DNA of 64,000 nt from Dyella sp. OK004 (GCF_900114495.1 NZ_FOZI01000005.1:334360-398359), one strand, 5' to 3'. Shown: positions 9,609-18,379, counted from the first letter of the stretch. The notes: generated by a model not told the origin, from the sequence alone. A program made the numbers and translations.

Positions 9609-11144
9609 TTACAGATCGAACTTGATGCCCTGGGCGAGCGGCAGCGAGTTGGAGTAGTTGATGGTGTTGGTCTGGCGGCGCATATAGACCTTCCATGCAT
9701 CCGAGCCGGACTCGCGACCACCGCCGGTTTCCTTTTCGCCGCCGAACGCACCGCCGATCTCAGCACCCGAGGTGCCGATATTGACGTTGGCGATACCGCA
9801 ATCCGAACCGGCCGCCGACAGATACTGCTCGGCCGACTTCAGATTCTGCGTGAAGATGGCCGAGGACAGGCCTTGCGGCACGGCGTTCTGCAGCTCGATC
9901 GCTTCGTCGAGCGTTTTGAAGGTCATCACGTAGAGGATCGGCGCGAAGGTTTCGGTTTGCACCACTTCGTCGCTGTTCTTCAGGCCGGTGACGATGGTGG
10001 GCAGCACGAAGTTGCCCTTGCGATCGTTGAGCGCGGCACCACCAGTGCGCACCGTACCGCCGGCAGCCTTGGCCTTCTCCACCGCGGCGAGGTAGGCGCT
10101 GACGGCGTCCTGGCTGTTGAGCGGACCCATCAGCGTGGTAGCCAGGGTCGGATCGCCGATCTTGCCTTCCACCTGCTTGTACGCGGTGACCAGCTTCTCG
10201 GTGACGTCGGCGGCGATCGACTCGTGCACGAACAGGCGGCGCGTGGTGGTGCAACGCTGACCGGCGGTGCCGACGGCGCCGAACACGATGGCCGGAATCG
10301 CCAGCTTCAGATCGGCGCTCTCGTCCACCACAATGGCATTGTTGCCGCCCAGTTCCAGCAGCGAACGGCCCATGCGCTGCGCGACGCGCTCGCCGACCAT
10401 GCGACCCACCTTGGTGGAGCCGGTGAAGCTGATCAGCGGAATGCGCTTGTCGTCGACGAAGGACTGCGACAGATCGGTGCCGGCGTCGTTGAACAGGAAG
10501 AAAATATCCGGGTAACCGGCAGCCTTCAGTGCCTCGTTGCAGATCTTCATGGTGGCGATCGCCGAGAGCGGGGTTTTCGGCGAGGGCTTCCAGATGCAGA
10601 TGTCGCCGCAGATCGCCGCAAGGAACGCGTTCCACGCCCACACCGCGACCGGGAAGTTGAACGCGCTGATGATGCCGACCAGACCCATCGGCTGGTACTG
10701 CTCATACATGCGATGGCCCGGGCGCTCCGAGTGCATGGTGTAGCCGTAGAGCATACGGCTCTGGCCCACTGCGAAGTCGGCGATGTCGATCATCTCCTGT
10801 ACTTCGCCGTCGCCTTCCGGCTTGATCTTGCCCATCTCCAGCGCGACCAGCGAACCGAGCGCGTCCTTGTGCTTGCGCAGCGCTTCGCCGCACAGGCGCA
10901 CGGCTTCGCCGCGCTGCGGGGCGGGCGTGGTACGCCACACTTTGAAGGCTTCCTGGGCGCGCTTGACGATGATTTCGTAGTCGGCGGTGCTGGAGGCATG
11001 TACGGTGCCGATCACCTCGCCCGTGGCCGGGTTCACCGGCTGCAGTGCGCCGGCGTCGGTGGTCTTGGACCATTCGCCCTGGCCGAGATAAGAGCCCGAG
11101 TGGTCGTTGCCGAGTCCGAGCGCTTTGAGGATTTCGTGGGACAT
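9609..11144 (-). CDS. amaB: Aldehyde dehydrogenase, ALDH7 type (alpha-aminoadipate semialdehyde/piperideine-6-carboxylate dehydrogenase-like)
   Basis: 511-residue NAD-dependent aldehyde dehydrogenase. Visible are [59 protein letters not shown] (general base Glu), the catalytic Cys in [18 protein letters not shown], and [11 protein letters not shown]. The [10 protein letters not shown] and [22 protein letters not shown] segments are characteristic of ALDH7A1/AmaB, which oxidises the semialdehyde in lysine or pipecolate breakdown. Monocistronic, with no lysine genes nearby. Family is firm; the exact substrate is inferred. Confidence 0.88.
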   Translation of the reverse strand: MSHEILKALGLGNDHSGSYLGQGEWSKTTDAGALQPVNPATGEVIGTVHASSTADYEIIVKRAQEAFKVWRTTPAPQRGEAVRLCGEALRKHKDALGSLVALEMGKIKPEGDGEVQEMIDIADFAVGQSRMLYGYTMHSERPGHRMYEQYQPMGLVGIISAFNFPVAVWAWNAFLAAICGDICIWKPSPKTPLSAIATMKICNEALKAAGYPDIFFLFNDAGTDLSQSFVDDKRIPLISFTGSTKVGRMVGERVAQRMGRSLLELGGNNAIVVDESADLKLAIPAIVFGAVGTAGQRCTTTRRLFVHESIAADVTEKLVTAYKQVEGKIGDPTLATTLMGPLNSQDAVSAYLAAVEKAKAAGGTVRTGGAALNDRKGNFVLPTIVTGLKNSDEVVQTETFAPILYVMTFKTLDEAIELQNAVPQGLSSAIFTQNLKSAEQYLSAAGSDCGIANVNIGTSGAEIGGAFGGEKETGGGRESGSDAWKVYMRRQTNTINYSNSLPLAQGIKFDL

Positions 11145-11306
11145 GCGTGCTCCTGAGCCTTGGCGCCGTGTGGCGCTGGTGGATGAAAGTTGGCAATTCT
11201 AGCAGGCGGGGTGTTGGGGGCAGGTTTGGGGGTTTGTTGCTTTGCGGCGAAAGTGGTTGCGTTTGCGCCCCCCTCTGTTCGGAGCTTGCGAAATCCCTCT
11301 CACTCC

Positions 11307-11484
11307 GTCATTCCGGCGTAGGCCGGAGGAGCTTTTCAACAGCGAAGCTGGTCATCCAGTGGCGTTATCGCTTGGTTTTAGCGTCTGCGTGCCCTGGCTC
11401 GCCTGCCGCGGGCTTTCGAACCGCTGCCGCGGTCCGAGTCACTTTTCTTTGCTTGCCCAAAGAAAAGTAACCAAAAGAAAAGGC
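11307..11484 (+). repeat. Dispersed long repeat, copy 2
   Basis: The copy begins with the CGTCATTCCGGCG..GGCCGGA palindrome, continues through the shared GTCTGCGTGCCCTGGCTCGC core, and ends soon after the CAAAGAAAAG hairpin arm. It is the most divergent of the four copies. Its stem is compensated: TTTTCTTTG pairs with CAAAGAAAA, so pairing is kept while sequence changed. Confidence 0.82.
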
Positions 11485-11538
11485 ACCCCGGTTGCGCGCC
11501 CTCCGGCTTCGCCTGCGGGTCCGTGAGGGTTGGACGGG

Positions 11539-11572
11539 CTTTTCGACACGACGTCCCTGTCGTGTCGAAAAG
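11539..11572. repeat. Perfect 14-bp inverted repeat
   Basis: Arms CTTTTCGACACGAC and GTCGTGTCGAAAAG with a 6-nt loop. It stands inside a gene-free stretch, far from any stop codon, so it is not an obvious terminator. Confidence 0.7.
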
Positions 11573-11909
11573 GCGCAGGCATCCCTGCCTGCGCCCCCTT
11601 CGGGGCCTTTTCGTCCAACCCTCACCGCTCCACAGGGGACCCTTTACGGGCTCGCTTCGCATCGCCTCGCAAGAGCAGAAAAACACAGCTCCCTCTCCCC
11701 TCCGGGGAGAGGGTAGGGATGAGGGGCGGGTGCTCGGGATCGCGTTGCTATTGCTGGGTGGCTCTCACCTCCAGCGCTCTGTGCGCCCAACCAGTACTTC
11801 CTCCCTATACACCGAACTTCGATGTCCTCTACAGGTCGCTGTACATGGCCGATTCGGAGCATGGCTCCGTGTCGTCGTCCAAGGGGTACCGCGTTGATGG
11901 AGGTGGGTG

Positions 11910-12341
11910 ATGAAGCGTGTCGTCTTTGCCGGTTGGGTCGCGGGTGTGTGTTGTGTGTGGTCGTTGGCGGCGGGTGCGGCGGAAAGTGGGCCGACGGAGG
12001 CTGCGTTGCGGGATGTTGAGAGTGGTTGGAGCCGGGCGTTTGTGACTGGCGATGTTAAAGCCCTGGATGACTTGCTTGATCCGGCTTATGTGTCGGTGAG
12101 TACGAGTGGTGTGCCGCGGCCGAAGGCGGAGATTATTGCGGCGGCGAGTCGTTTTGCGGTGGAGCATCCAAATACACCGGTGCAGCCGCTGCCGCCAACT
12201 TCGACGTTCAGCGTGAAGGGCAATGCGGCGGTGGTAACGCATCATGGGGCGCAGGACACGTCGGTGGATGTTTTCTACTACAGCCAGGGGCGCTGGCATG
12301 CGTGGTATTCGCAGCACACCAAGCTGGTGTCGGCGAGTTGA
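11910..12341 (+). CDS. Exported NTF2/SnoaL-like (DUF4440-type) small protein
   Basis: 143 residues. A signal peptide covers residues 1-24 (Lys-Arg start, hydrophobic core, AAGAAE end), so it is probably periplasmic. The mature part has the NTF2-like pattern: ALRDVESGWSRAFVTGDVKALDDLLDPAYVSVSTSG, here broken as EsGWSRAF and DvkALDDLLdpayv, then a beta-rich end finishing in W..V-type strands. Proteins of this fold bind small ligands or are catalytically unassigned. The ATG at 11910 has GGAGG 7 bp ahead. It lies directly upstream of tRNA-Arg. Function is unknown. Confidence 0.72.
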   Translation: MKRVVFAGWVAGVCCVWSLAAGAAESGPTEAALRDVESGWSRAFVTGDVKALDDLLDPAYVSVSTSGVPRPKAEIIAAASRFAVEHPNTPVQPLPPTSTFSVKGNAAVVTHHGAQDTSVDVFYYSQGRWHAWYSQHTKLVSAS

Positions 12342-12411
12342 GCGTCACGGGGGCGTATCGCCTATACTTTCGCGGTCTCGCCGTTTGCCGCACGGCGCAG
12401 CGAGGCGCTTC

Positions 12412-12488
12412 GCCCCCGTAGCTCAGTTGGATAGAGCGTCCCCCTCCTAAGGGGAAGGTCGTACGTTCGAATCGTATCGGGGGCACCA
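12412..12488 (+). tRNA. tRNA-Arg (anticodon CCT)
   Basis: 77 nt including CCA. The acceptor arms GCCCCCG and CGGGGGC pair fully. The D arm is GCTC..GAGC, the anticodon stem TCCCC/GGGGA holds the loop CTCCTAA with anticodon CCT at 12446-12448, and the T arm carries TTCGAAT. It is followed by a T run. Its 3' 48 bp are repeated at 14019-14066, marking it as the integration site of a small island. Confidence 0.97.
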
Positions 12489-12490
12489 TT
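12443..12490 (+). repeat. Left attachment-site repeat (tRNA-Arg 3' end)
   Basis: The 48 bp from the anticodon arm to just past CCA match 14019-14066 at 47 of 48 positions. This is the classic signature of site-specific integration by a tyrosine recombinase into a tRNA gene. Confidence 0.85.
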
Positions 12491-12494
12491 TTTT

Positions 12495-12710
12495 TCAATG
12501 AATTACTTTATTTCTCGCCACGTACGGTTGCTGCATTTCGCTGTGTTTAGGACGCAAATGGTCACAGCGGTCACAGGAGGTTTTTAGCACCTTGATCGCA
12601 ATACCTGTGTCATCTGGCGTGAGTTGCGCATAATACTTCTCCGTGGTCGCGTAGTCGGCATGGCCCATCGTATCCCGACACGTCGAGGCGTTACACTCGC
12701 AATGGTCAGT
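12495..12710 (-). pseudogene. Tyrosine recombinase (integrase) remnant, C-terminal end only
   Basis: The minus-strand frame closes with TGA at 12495-12497 and reads back to an in-frame stop just above 12710, leaving about 71 codons and no proper start. It contains CRDTMGHADYATTEKYYAQL, the C-terminal tyrosine-recombinase signature (a box-II-like Arg, the MGHA turn and the catalytic Tyr of KYY), followed by TPDDTG and a basic tail. The Arg box I and the whole N-terminal and core-binding domains are missing. It lies immediately beside the att repeat and points toward it, as integrase genes do. It cannot be active. Confidence 0.82.
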
Positions 12711-13105
12711 TCAGCCCAGGGCATCAATCTCATCGTGCTCGGCTCGGGCGCTTCCTACGTCATTTTCAACACGGCAATGATCAGCTGCTTCAATAGCGGA
12801 GCAGTGGCACCGGTTTCTCTACTTTCACTAACTGCGTGATCGATCAGGTGTTCAACGGTGTGGTGTTTGGCTTCGGGAATCACATCTAGCTGTTCGGTAA
12901 TACGTTCATCAATTGCGTTTGTCGCAGGAGGTGCCGTCGGCATCATTTTTGTGAACGGCATAAACATCAGACTCACTTCAGGATCATTTGATCTAAGCCC
13001 CGGAGATACCTAGGGCGCATCGTCCTCCTGGGCATAGATTGGGTATTGATTGACAGCAAGTAAGTGTTACCCCACCCTGGGACCGCTTATTCACGGGGGC
13101 GGGCA
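12711..13105. other. Island spacer without a recognisable gene
   Basis: About 395 bp of lower-GC DNA between the integrase remnant and the methyltransferase gene. A 73-codon minus-strand frame (12755-12976) has no recognisable motif. The AT-richer stretch just before 13106 probably holds the methyltransferase promoter. Confidence 0.5.
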
Positions 13106-13957
13106 ATGGATAGAAGAGGCAAGCTGCTACAAGGGATTGATATTGCGCATGTCGTGAGCGTTGAAATAGGCGCTCTATGCCATCCCATGATCAAGCGTGA
13201 GGACGGTCAGGTCATTTATGTTGATCACGATGACCAAGCTGCTTTAAGAAAGCATTATGTCAATGACCCCAATGTTGATGTCGACGCCATTGTGCAAGTG
13301 GATGCCGTTTGGGGCGATCAATCACTGTCACAAATCATTCCGCAAAGAGTGCAGTGTGTGGTCGCCTGTCACGTTATTGAGCATGTGCCAAACCTTATCG
13401 GATGGCTAAGAGAGGTTCGGTCTATCCTTGATCAGATGGGTGAGTTACGCCTGATCATTCCCGATAGACGCTTCACATTCGATTTTCTGCGCGCAGATTC
13501 GCGCATTGAGGACGTCGCTTATGCGCACTTGATGAATGCCCGTGTACCGCTGGCTCATCGTGTTCTCGAGTACGTCGTCAACGTCGCCAAGGTCGACTGT
13601 TACAAAGCCTGGTCGACCAATTTGCTAGAAGCCGATCTTGAAAGGCATCACACTCTTCAGCACGCCATGGTATGCGCCAAGCAGTCAAGTGAGGGGGCAT
13701 ACCACGATATTCATTGCTGGGTGTTCACGCCAAAATCATTCGCCCTACTCATGGCAGATCTTTGTGAGCATGGGTTGATGGAGTTCGAGTGTTCGATGTT
13801 CCACGACACTGAGCCCTTTACAGGCGAGTTCTTTTCCGGCCTGAGATATTGTGACGACCAGGAGCGCGCTATCCATAGCTGGCGAGGGGCGGCAGCAAAG
13901 TGCAAGCCATTTGAGCCAGTCACCATCACGATGGAAGGGCTTCGTCAGGCATCCTGA
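13106..13957 (+). CDS. SAM methyltransferase-like protein, island cargo (surface-glycan type)
   Basis: 283 residues from the ATG at 13106, preceded by a G-rich GGGGGCGGGC. It resembles methyltransferases found in LPS/O-antigen loci: KLLQGIDI, VEIGALCHPMIKREDG (a motif-I-like VEIGA), VIYVDHDD, VACHVIEHVPNLIGWLREV, ELRLIIPDRRFTFDFLR, and a late HDIHCWVFTPKSFALLM. Base composition is clearly lower in GC than its neighbours (near 50% by eye), fitting transfer. It sits alone between the att repeats with an integrase remnant and no other glycan genes. The modified substrate is unknown. Confidence 0.72.
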   Translation: MDRRGKLLQGIDIAHVVSVEIGALCHPMIKREDGQVIYVDHDDQAALRKHYVNDPNVDVDAIVQVDAVWGDQSLSQIIPQRVQCVVACHVIEHVPNLIGWLREVRSILDQMGELRLIIPDRRFTFDFLRADSRIEDVAYAHLMNARVPLAHRVLEYVVNVAKVDCYKAWSTNLLEADLERHHTLQHAMVCAKQSSEGAYHDIHCWVFTPKSFALLMADLCEHGLMEFECSMFHDTEPFTGEFFSGLRYCDDQERAIHSWRGAAAKCKPFEPVTITMEGLRQAS

Positions 13958-14018
13958 TGCGCAGGTGGTTGGTCTCATTTGCGCCGACATATCGCATCAG
14001 TTCTCCCCATGCCTTGTT

Positions 14019-14066
14019 CCTCCTAAGGGGAAGGTCGTACGTACGAATCGTATCGGGGGCACCATT
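14019..14066 (+). repeat. Right attachment-site repeat (tRNA-Arg 3' end copy)
   Basis: Copy of 12443-12490 with one change, T to A in the T-loop (TTCGAAT becomes TACGAAT). The 5' half of a tRNA is absent, so this is an attachment-site scar and not a tRNA gene. Confidence 0.85.
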
Positions 14067-14075
14067 CGACGAATT

Positions 14076-14103
14076 CCGCGGGCCGGCTTTTGCCGGCCCG
14101 CGG
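14076..14103 (+). terminator. Strong hairpin after the right att repeat
   Basis: Perfect 12-bp arms CCGCGGGCCGGC and GCCGGCCCGCGG with a TTTT loop, followed by TCGTTT. It lies 10 bp past the tRNA-end copy, so it was probably the terminator of tRNA-Arg before the island inserted between gene and terminator. Confidence 0.7.
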
Positions 14104-14197
14104 TCGTTTAAGACTTCGCGGATGGCCCTCGGCGTCACGAAATGCCGACAATCTGTCGACAACCATGCATGGTGCTGGAGTATCGACGAGGGAGCTT

Positions 14198-16690
14198 ATG
14201 AGCAGCACATCGCGGCCGGCCGCATCGCTTTGGATCACCGCTGGATTGTTCATCCTGCTGGGTTTGTTGCTCGTGATCGGTGGCGCGTGGCTGCTGCGCT
14301 ATGGCGGTTCACCGTACTACCTGATGGCGGGCTTGGCCGTGGTGTTTACCGGCTGGCTTGCATGGCACGGGAGGCGATTGGCGCTGGGTGTTTACGCTCT
14401 GGTGTTGCTCGGCACGGTGCTGTGGTCGGTGTGGGAGGTGCGCTTCGATTGGTGGCAGCTGGTGCCGCGCGTGGCAGTGTGGCTGGCGCTGGGTCTGTGG
14501 TTGTTGCTGCCGTGGGTGTCGCGTCGCCTGGTGGTGACGGATGCGCGGCCGGCGCTGCGCTGGGCGGATCGCACGTGGCTGTTGTGGGGCGCGATGGGTG
14601 TTACCGCGGTGATTGGCGTGCTGGCGTACTTCACCGACTACTACACGCTGAAGGGCGAAGTGCCTGAGGCAAGCATGGCGGCCGCTGCCGTGTCGGATGA
14701 CACGGGTACGCCGCCCGGTGATTGGCCGGCCTATGGCCGTTCCGGCTACGGCAATCGCTTTGCACCGGCCGCGCAGATCACACCGGCCAATGTCGCGAAG
14801 TTGCAGGTGGCCTGGACGTTCCACACCGGTGACCTGAAGGGACCGGATGATCCGAGCGAGATCGCCAATGAGGTCACGCCGCTCAAAGCCAACGGCAAAC
14901 TCTATATCTGCACGCCGCACAACATCGTGATCGCTTTGGATCCGGATAGCGGCAAGGAGCTATGGCGCTTCGATCCGAAGATCAACCGCGATGCGAAGAA
15001 CTATCAGCACATGATTTGCCGCGGTGTCGCCTACTACGACTCGGGTGCCTATGCGATGAAGGCGGCGGCCGATGGTTCGGCGGCGAACAGTTTGCCCGAG
15101 CCGCCCAAGCCGACACCGAAGGGCGCGGTGGCGGCGGAGTCGATCCATTTCGACAGTTGTCCGCGCCGCATCTTCGCGCCGACGGCCGATGCCACCATCG
15201 TCGCCATCAATGCCGATAACGGCGAGCCGTGCACGGACTTCGGCAATCACGGCGCGATCGGTCTGTACCAGGGCATGTCGATGACCCAGCGTGGTTTTCT
15301 CAATCCAACGTCGCCACCGGTGGTGACGCGCCATGTGTTGATTGTCTCGGCCGGCGTGACCGACAACGACTCCACCGACGAACCTTCCGGTGTGATCCGC
15401 GGTTACGACATCACCACAGGGCGGTTGCTGTGGAACTGGGATGCGGCCGCTCCCAGCGAGACCGCGCCACTGCAGCCGGGTCAAACCTACAAGCGCAATT
15501 CGCCCAACTCGTGGAGCGTGTCCAGCGTCGACGAGAAGCTGGGCCTGGTCTACATCCCGATGGGCAACCAGACGCCGGATATGTGGGGTGGCGACCGCTA
15601 TCCCGAAGGCGAGCGTTTCAATAGCGCCATCGTGGCGCTGGATATCGCCACCGGCAAACTGCGCTGGGTCTATCAGACGGTGCATCACGATCTGTGGGAC
15701 ATGGATATCGGCGGGCAGCCCAGCCTGGTCGATATCGATACCTCCAACGGCAAGACGCCGGCATTGGTGGCATCGACCAAGCGCGGCGATATCTATGTGC
15801 TGGATCGCCGCGACGGCAAGCTGCTGGTGCCGGCACCCGAGAAGCCGGTGCCGCAAGGCGCTGCCGAAGGCGACCACACTTCACCGACGCAGCCGTTCTC
15901 CGAGCTGAGCTTCAAGCCGGAGCGCGTCCTGCGCGAAAGCGACATGTGGGGCACCAATCCTTTCGATCAGCTGATGTGCCGGATCAAGTTCAAGCGCCTG
16001 CGCTATGACGGCATCTTTACGCCGCCATCGGAGCAGGGCTCGCTGGTGTATCCGGGCAACTACGGTGTGTTCGACTGGGGCGGTGTTGCGGTTGATCCTG
16101 CGCGGCAGTTGATCATCGGCAATCCCAACTACATGGCGTTCGTGTCGAAGCTGTACACGCGCAGCCAGGAAGAGGCCAAGATGGCCAAGAAGGGAGGCAC
16201 CGGCAGCGAACATGGTTTGCAGCCGATGACCGGCACGCCGTTTGCAGTCGAACTCACACCGCTGCTCTCACCACTAGGTATTCCCTGCCAAGCGCCGCCG
16301 TGGGGTTACGTCGCCGCGGTCGATTTGAAGATGATGCGGAAAGTGTGGATGCATAAGAACGGCACGGTAGTGGATAACGCACCGCTGCCGATCCCTTTGC
16401 CGCTCGGCGTGCCCAGCCTGGGCGGGTTGATCACCACCGGCGGCGGTGTTGCTTTCATGGGTGCTTCGCTGGATGACTACCTGCGCGCTTACGACGTGCG
16501 TACTGGTAAAAAGCTGTGGGAGTCGCGTCTCCCCGCCGGCGGGCAGGCTACGCCGATGAGTTATGTCTCGGACAAGACCGGCCGCCAGTACGTGGTGATT
16601 ATGGCCGGTGGACATGGTTCGCTGGGAACCAGGATGGGCGATGCGCTGGTTGCTTATGCGTTGCCTGCCGAAGACGCCGCAAAACATTGA
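14198..16690 (+). CDS. gcd: Membrane-bound PQQ-dependent glucose dehydrogenase
   Basis: Oxidises glucose to gluconolactone in the periplasm, giving electrons to ubiquinone. 830 residues from the ATG at 14198 (AGGGAG just ahead). The first 150 residues carry about five membrane helices, as in E. coli Gcd. The quinoprotein propeller starts near residue 172 with DWPAYGRSGYGNRFAPAAQI and has repeated W-type blades (VAWTFHTGDL, LWRFDPK, HFDSCPRRIFAPTADATI, WSVSSVDEKLGLVYIPMGNQ, HHDLWDMDIGGQPSL, GVFDWGGVAVD, GGLITTGGGVAFMGA). No pqq biosynthesis genes occur in the window. It begins just past the tRNA-Arg island. Confidence 0.95.
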   Translation: MSSTSRPAASLWITAGLFILLGLLLVIGGAWLLRYGGSPYYLMAGLAVVFTGWLAWHGRRLALGVYALVLLGTVLWSVWEVRFDWWQLVPRVAVWLALGLWLLLPWVSRRLVVTDARPALRWADRTWLLWGAMGVTAVIGVLAYFTDYYTLKGEVPEASMAAAAVSDDTGTPPGDWPAYGRSGYGNRFAPAAQITPANVAKLQVAWTFHTGDLKGPDDPSEIANEVTPLKANGKLYICTPHNIVIALDPDSGKELWRFDPKINRDAKNYQHMICRGVAYYDSGAYAMKAAADGSAANSLPEPPKPTPKGAVAAESIHFDSCPRRIFAPTADATIVAINADNGEPCTDFGNHGAIGLYQGMSMTQRGFLNPTSPPVVTRHVLIVSAGVTDNDSTDEPSGVIRGYDITTGRLLWNWDAAAPSETAPLQPGQTYKRNSPNSWSVSSVDEKLGLVYIPMGNQTPDMWGGDRYPEGERFNSAIVALDIATGKLRWVYQTVHHDLWDMDIGGQPSLVDIDTSNGKTPALVASTKRGDIYVLDRRDGKLLVPAPEKPVPQGAAEGDHTSPTQPFSELSFKPERVLRESDMWGTNPFDQLMCRIKFKRLRYDGIFTPPSEQGSLVYPGNYGVFDWGGVAVDPARQLIIGNPNYMAFVSKLYTRSQEEAKMAKKGGTGSEHGLQPMTGTPFAVELTPLLSPLGIPCQAPPWGYVAAVDLKMMRKVWMHKNGTVVDNAPLPIPLPLGVPSLGGLITTGGGVAFMGASLDDYLRAYDVRTGKKLWESRLPAGGQATPMSYVSDKTGRQYVVIMAGGHGSLGTRMGDALVAYALPAEDAAKH

Positions 16691-16697
16691 ATTGAAC

Positions 16698-16783
16698 TTG
16701 TAGGAGCGCACCCTGTGCGCGATTGGGTGCTCGGAAAGGCGCCTTGCCAAGCACCCAATCGCGCACAGGGTGCGCTCCTACAA
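16698..16783. repeat. Long REP-type palindrome between convergent genes
   Basis: Two head-to-head REP units form 37-bp arms (16698-16734 and 16747-16783) with a single mismatch; the 12-nt centre itself contains the palindrome AAGGCGCCTT. It lies between the convergent gcd and cytochrome genes and could act as a two-way terminator. Single or paired units also occur at 5820, 25913 and 34153. Confidence 0.88.
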
Positions 16784-16793
16784 AGGGTGGCTT

Positions 16794-18212
16794 TCAGAGC
16801 TGCCGCATGAACGCGACCAGATCCTGCTTCTCCTGATCGCTGAGTTTGGTGCCGAGCACCAGGTTGAAATACTCCACGGTGTCGTTGAGCGTGAGCAAAC
16901 GCCCGTCATGCATATAGGGCGGCGTATCTTTGATGCCGCGCAGTGGAAAGGTTTTGATCGGTCCGTCGGCGGTTGCCATCATGCCGTTGATCATGCGCGG
17001 TTTGAAGAAACGCTCCGCCTGCAGGTTATGCATGCTGTTGTCGGTGTAGTAGGGCGGCGTATGGCAACTGCTGCATTGGCCCTTGCCGAAGAACACCGCC
17101 TGTCCGCGCATTTCTTCCTCGGTGGCTTTCGCGGGATCGAGTTTGCCGTCCCAGCCCAGTTTGGGTGCGGGCGGAAAATCGAGCAGCTCCTCGAACTCGG
17201 CCATGTCGTGTACCTGGCTGCCGCGATCGAGAATGTTCAACCCCTTCTTGGTTGCGATCACCGGATCGCCATCGAAGTAAGCGGCGCGTTGCTCGAACTC
17301 GGTGAAGTCTTCCACCGTTTTCAGCGCGCGTTGCGAACCGAACAGTCGCTGGATGTTCACGCCGCGTAGCGTGGGCGTTTCAATGCGGTGACGAAACTCC
17401 TGCGGACGGATATCGCCAACCAGATGCGTGGCGCCGTTGGTGCTGCCATTGGCGTGGCAGTCGAAACAGGCCACACCCTGGCTCGGGCGTACGGAGCGGC
17501 GATCGGCGGTGGCGTTGAACTGCTGCTGCGGAAATGGCGTCAGTAATAGGCGCAGGCCGTCCAACTGCTTGGGATTGAGCAGGCCATTGAACAGCTCGTA
17601 GTAGTTGTCGAGCGTAACGAGCTTGCCCTTGGAGACATCGCCCAGGTCGGGGCGGGTGGTGAGATAGATGCCCTGCGGGAATTCCGGCAGGAACGGGTCC
17701 GGCAGATCGAAATCCAGATCGAAGCGGGTCAGGTCGCGGTTGTCCTGTTGCTTGATCCGTTCGATCTCGAAGTGCGGAAACAGCATGCCGCCTTCCGGAT
17801 GATTGGGATGCGGCAGCGGCATGAAGCCTGCGGGGAACAGATCCTTGTTCTTGATTTCCTCCGGCGTCATCCCGGCCAGTTGCTGCCAACTGCTGCCGGA
17901 CTTCAACTTGACGCGCACGCCTTCCTGGATCGGCTTGCCGCGGGACATGGTGACGCCCTTGGCGGGTTTGTCGGAGAGATCGTAGCGCTCCTGCAGCAAG
18001 CTCTTCTGCCGCTGCATGATGCCGGCCTTGGCGTTCGACATGCGCGACATAGTGGTTGCGAAGTCGGGTTCATTGACCGAGGCGTAACTACTAGGCGGTG
18101 GTTTCTTGCTTGGTGGATCGGCCTGCCATCCCTGCACAGATCCGGACACAACGAGCATCACTGCCATCGACAACGCAAGTTGCCGACCCTGTCTGACGGT
18201 TGCACGTTTCAT
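16794..18212 (-). CDS. Exported di-heme cytochrome c, CcP/MauG-like
   Basis: 472 residues with a signal peptide (MKRATVRQGR then a hydrophobic core, ending near GSVQG), so periplasmic. There are two heme-binding C-x-x-C-H sites: CFDCH about halfway and CSSCH in the last third. The RGIKDTPPYMHDGRLLTLNDTVEYFN segment near the end is typical of the di-heme cytochrome c peroxidase superfamily (MauG, CcpA, DHOR-like). The extra 150-residue N-terminal region is longer than in classical CcpA. It follows the TonB receptor gene on the same strand with a 175-bp gap that has a hairpin. The electron partner is unknown. Confidence 0.82.
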   Translation of the reverse strand: MKRATVRQGRQLALSMAVMLVVSGSVQGWQADPPSKKPPPSSYASVNEPDFATTMSRMSNAKAGIMQRQKSLLQERYDLSDKPAKGVTMSRGKPIQEGVRVKLKSGSSWQQLAGMTPEEIKNKDLFPAGFMPLPHPNHPEGGMLFPHFEIERIKQQDNRDLTRFDLDFDLPDPFLPEFPQGIYLTTRPDLGDVSKGKLVTLDNYYELFNGLLNPKQLDGLRLLLTPFPQQQFNATADRRSVRPSQGVACFDCHANGSTNGATHLVGDIRPQEFRHRIETPTLRGVNIQRLFGSQRALKTVEDFTEFEQRAAYFDGDPVIATKKGLNILDRGSQVHDMAEFEELLDFPPAPKLGWDGKLDPAKATEEEMRGQAVFFGKGQCSSCHTPPYYTDNSMHNLQAERFFKPRMINGMMATADGPIKTFPLRGIKDTPPYMHDGRLLTLNDTVEYFNLVLGTKLSDQEKQDLVAFMRQL

Positions 18213-18351
18213 GTGGCTCTCCCATGAGTGGATGCCGGATGGGCGGCCGCATGCGTCCCCTTCATCTCGATAAGCCGCCCTGACGGAGCCTATGCCTCGA
18301 TAAAGGCGATTGAAAATTGATTAAATGGATAAGAAAGATAGGCGACATCAA

Positions 18352-18379
18352 TGGAGCCCCGGCCGCGCCGGGGCTCCGC
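18352..18379 (-). terminator. Hairpin between TonB receptor and cytochrome genes
   Basis: Arms GGAGCCCCGGC and GCCGGGGCTCC around a 3-nt loop, about 10 bp after the receptor stop codon on the minus strand. No T run, so read-through into the cytochrome gene remains possible. Confidence 0.55.

Larger units (their letters stand above)
11145..11909. other. 765-bp gene-free region rich in repeats and hairpins
   Basis: No credible gene is present. Contents: copy 2 of the long dispersed repeat (11307-11484), a 14-bp-arm hairpin at 11539-11572, a short GCAGGCATCCCTGCCTGC palindrome just after it, a CTCTCCCC..GGGGAGAG element at 11691-11727, and the promoter and ribosome site region of the gene at 11910. 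Confidence 0.7.

Noticed and set aside
9600..11156. Long plus-strand open frame opposite the aldehyde dehydrogenase
   Set aside because: The ALDH motifs are all on the minus strand. The antisense frame is open only because of GC-rich codon structure and shows low-complexity His/Arg/Gly-rich text.
12755..12976. 73-codon minus-strand frame inside the tRNA-Arg island as a gene
   Set aside because: No recognisable motif, no ribosome site, and no conserved partner; could be a decayed gene but cannot be supported.
14019..14066. Second tRNA-Arg
   Set aside because: Only the 3' half is present and the T-loop carries a T-to-A change; it is an attachment-site copy.
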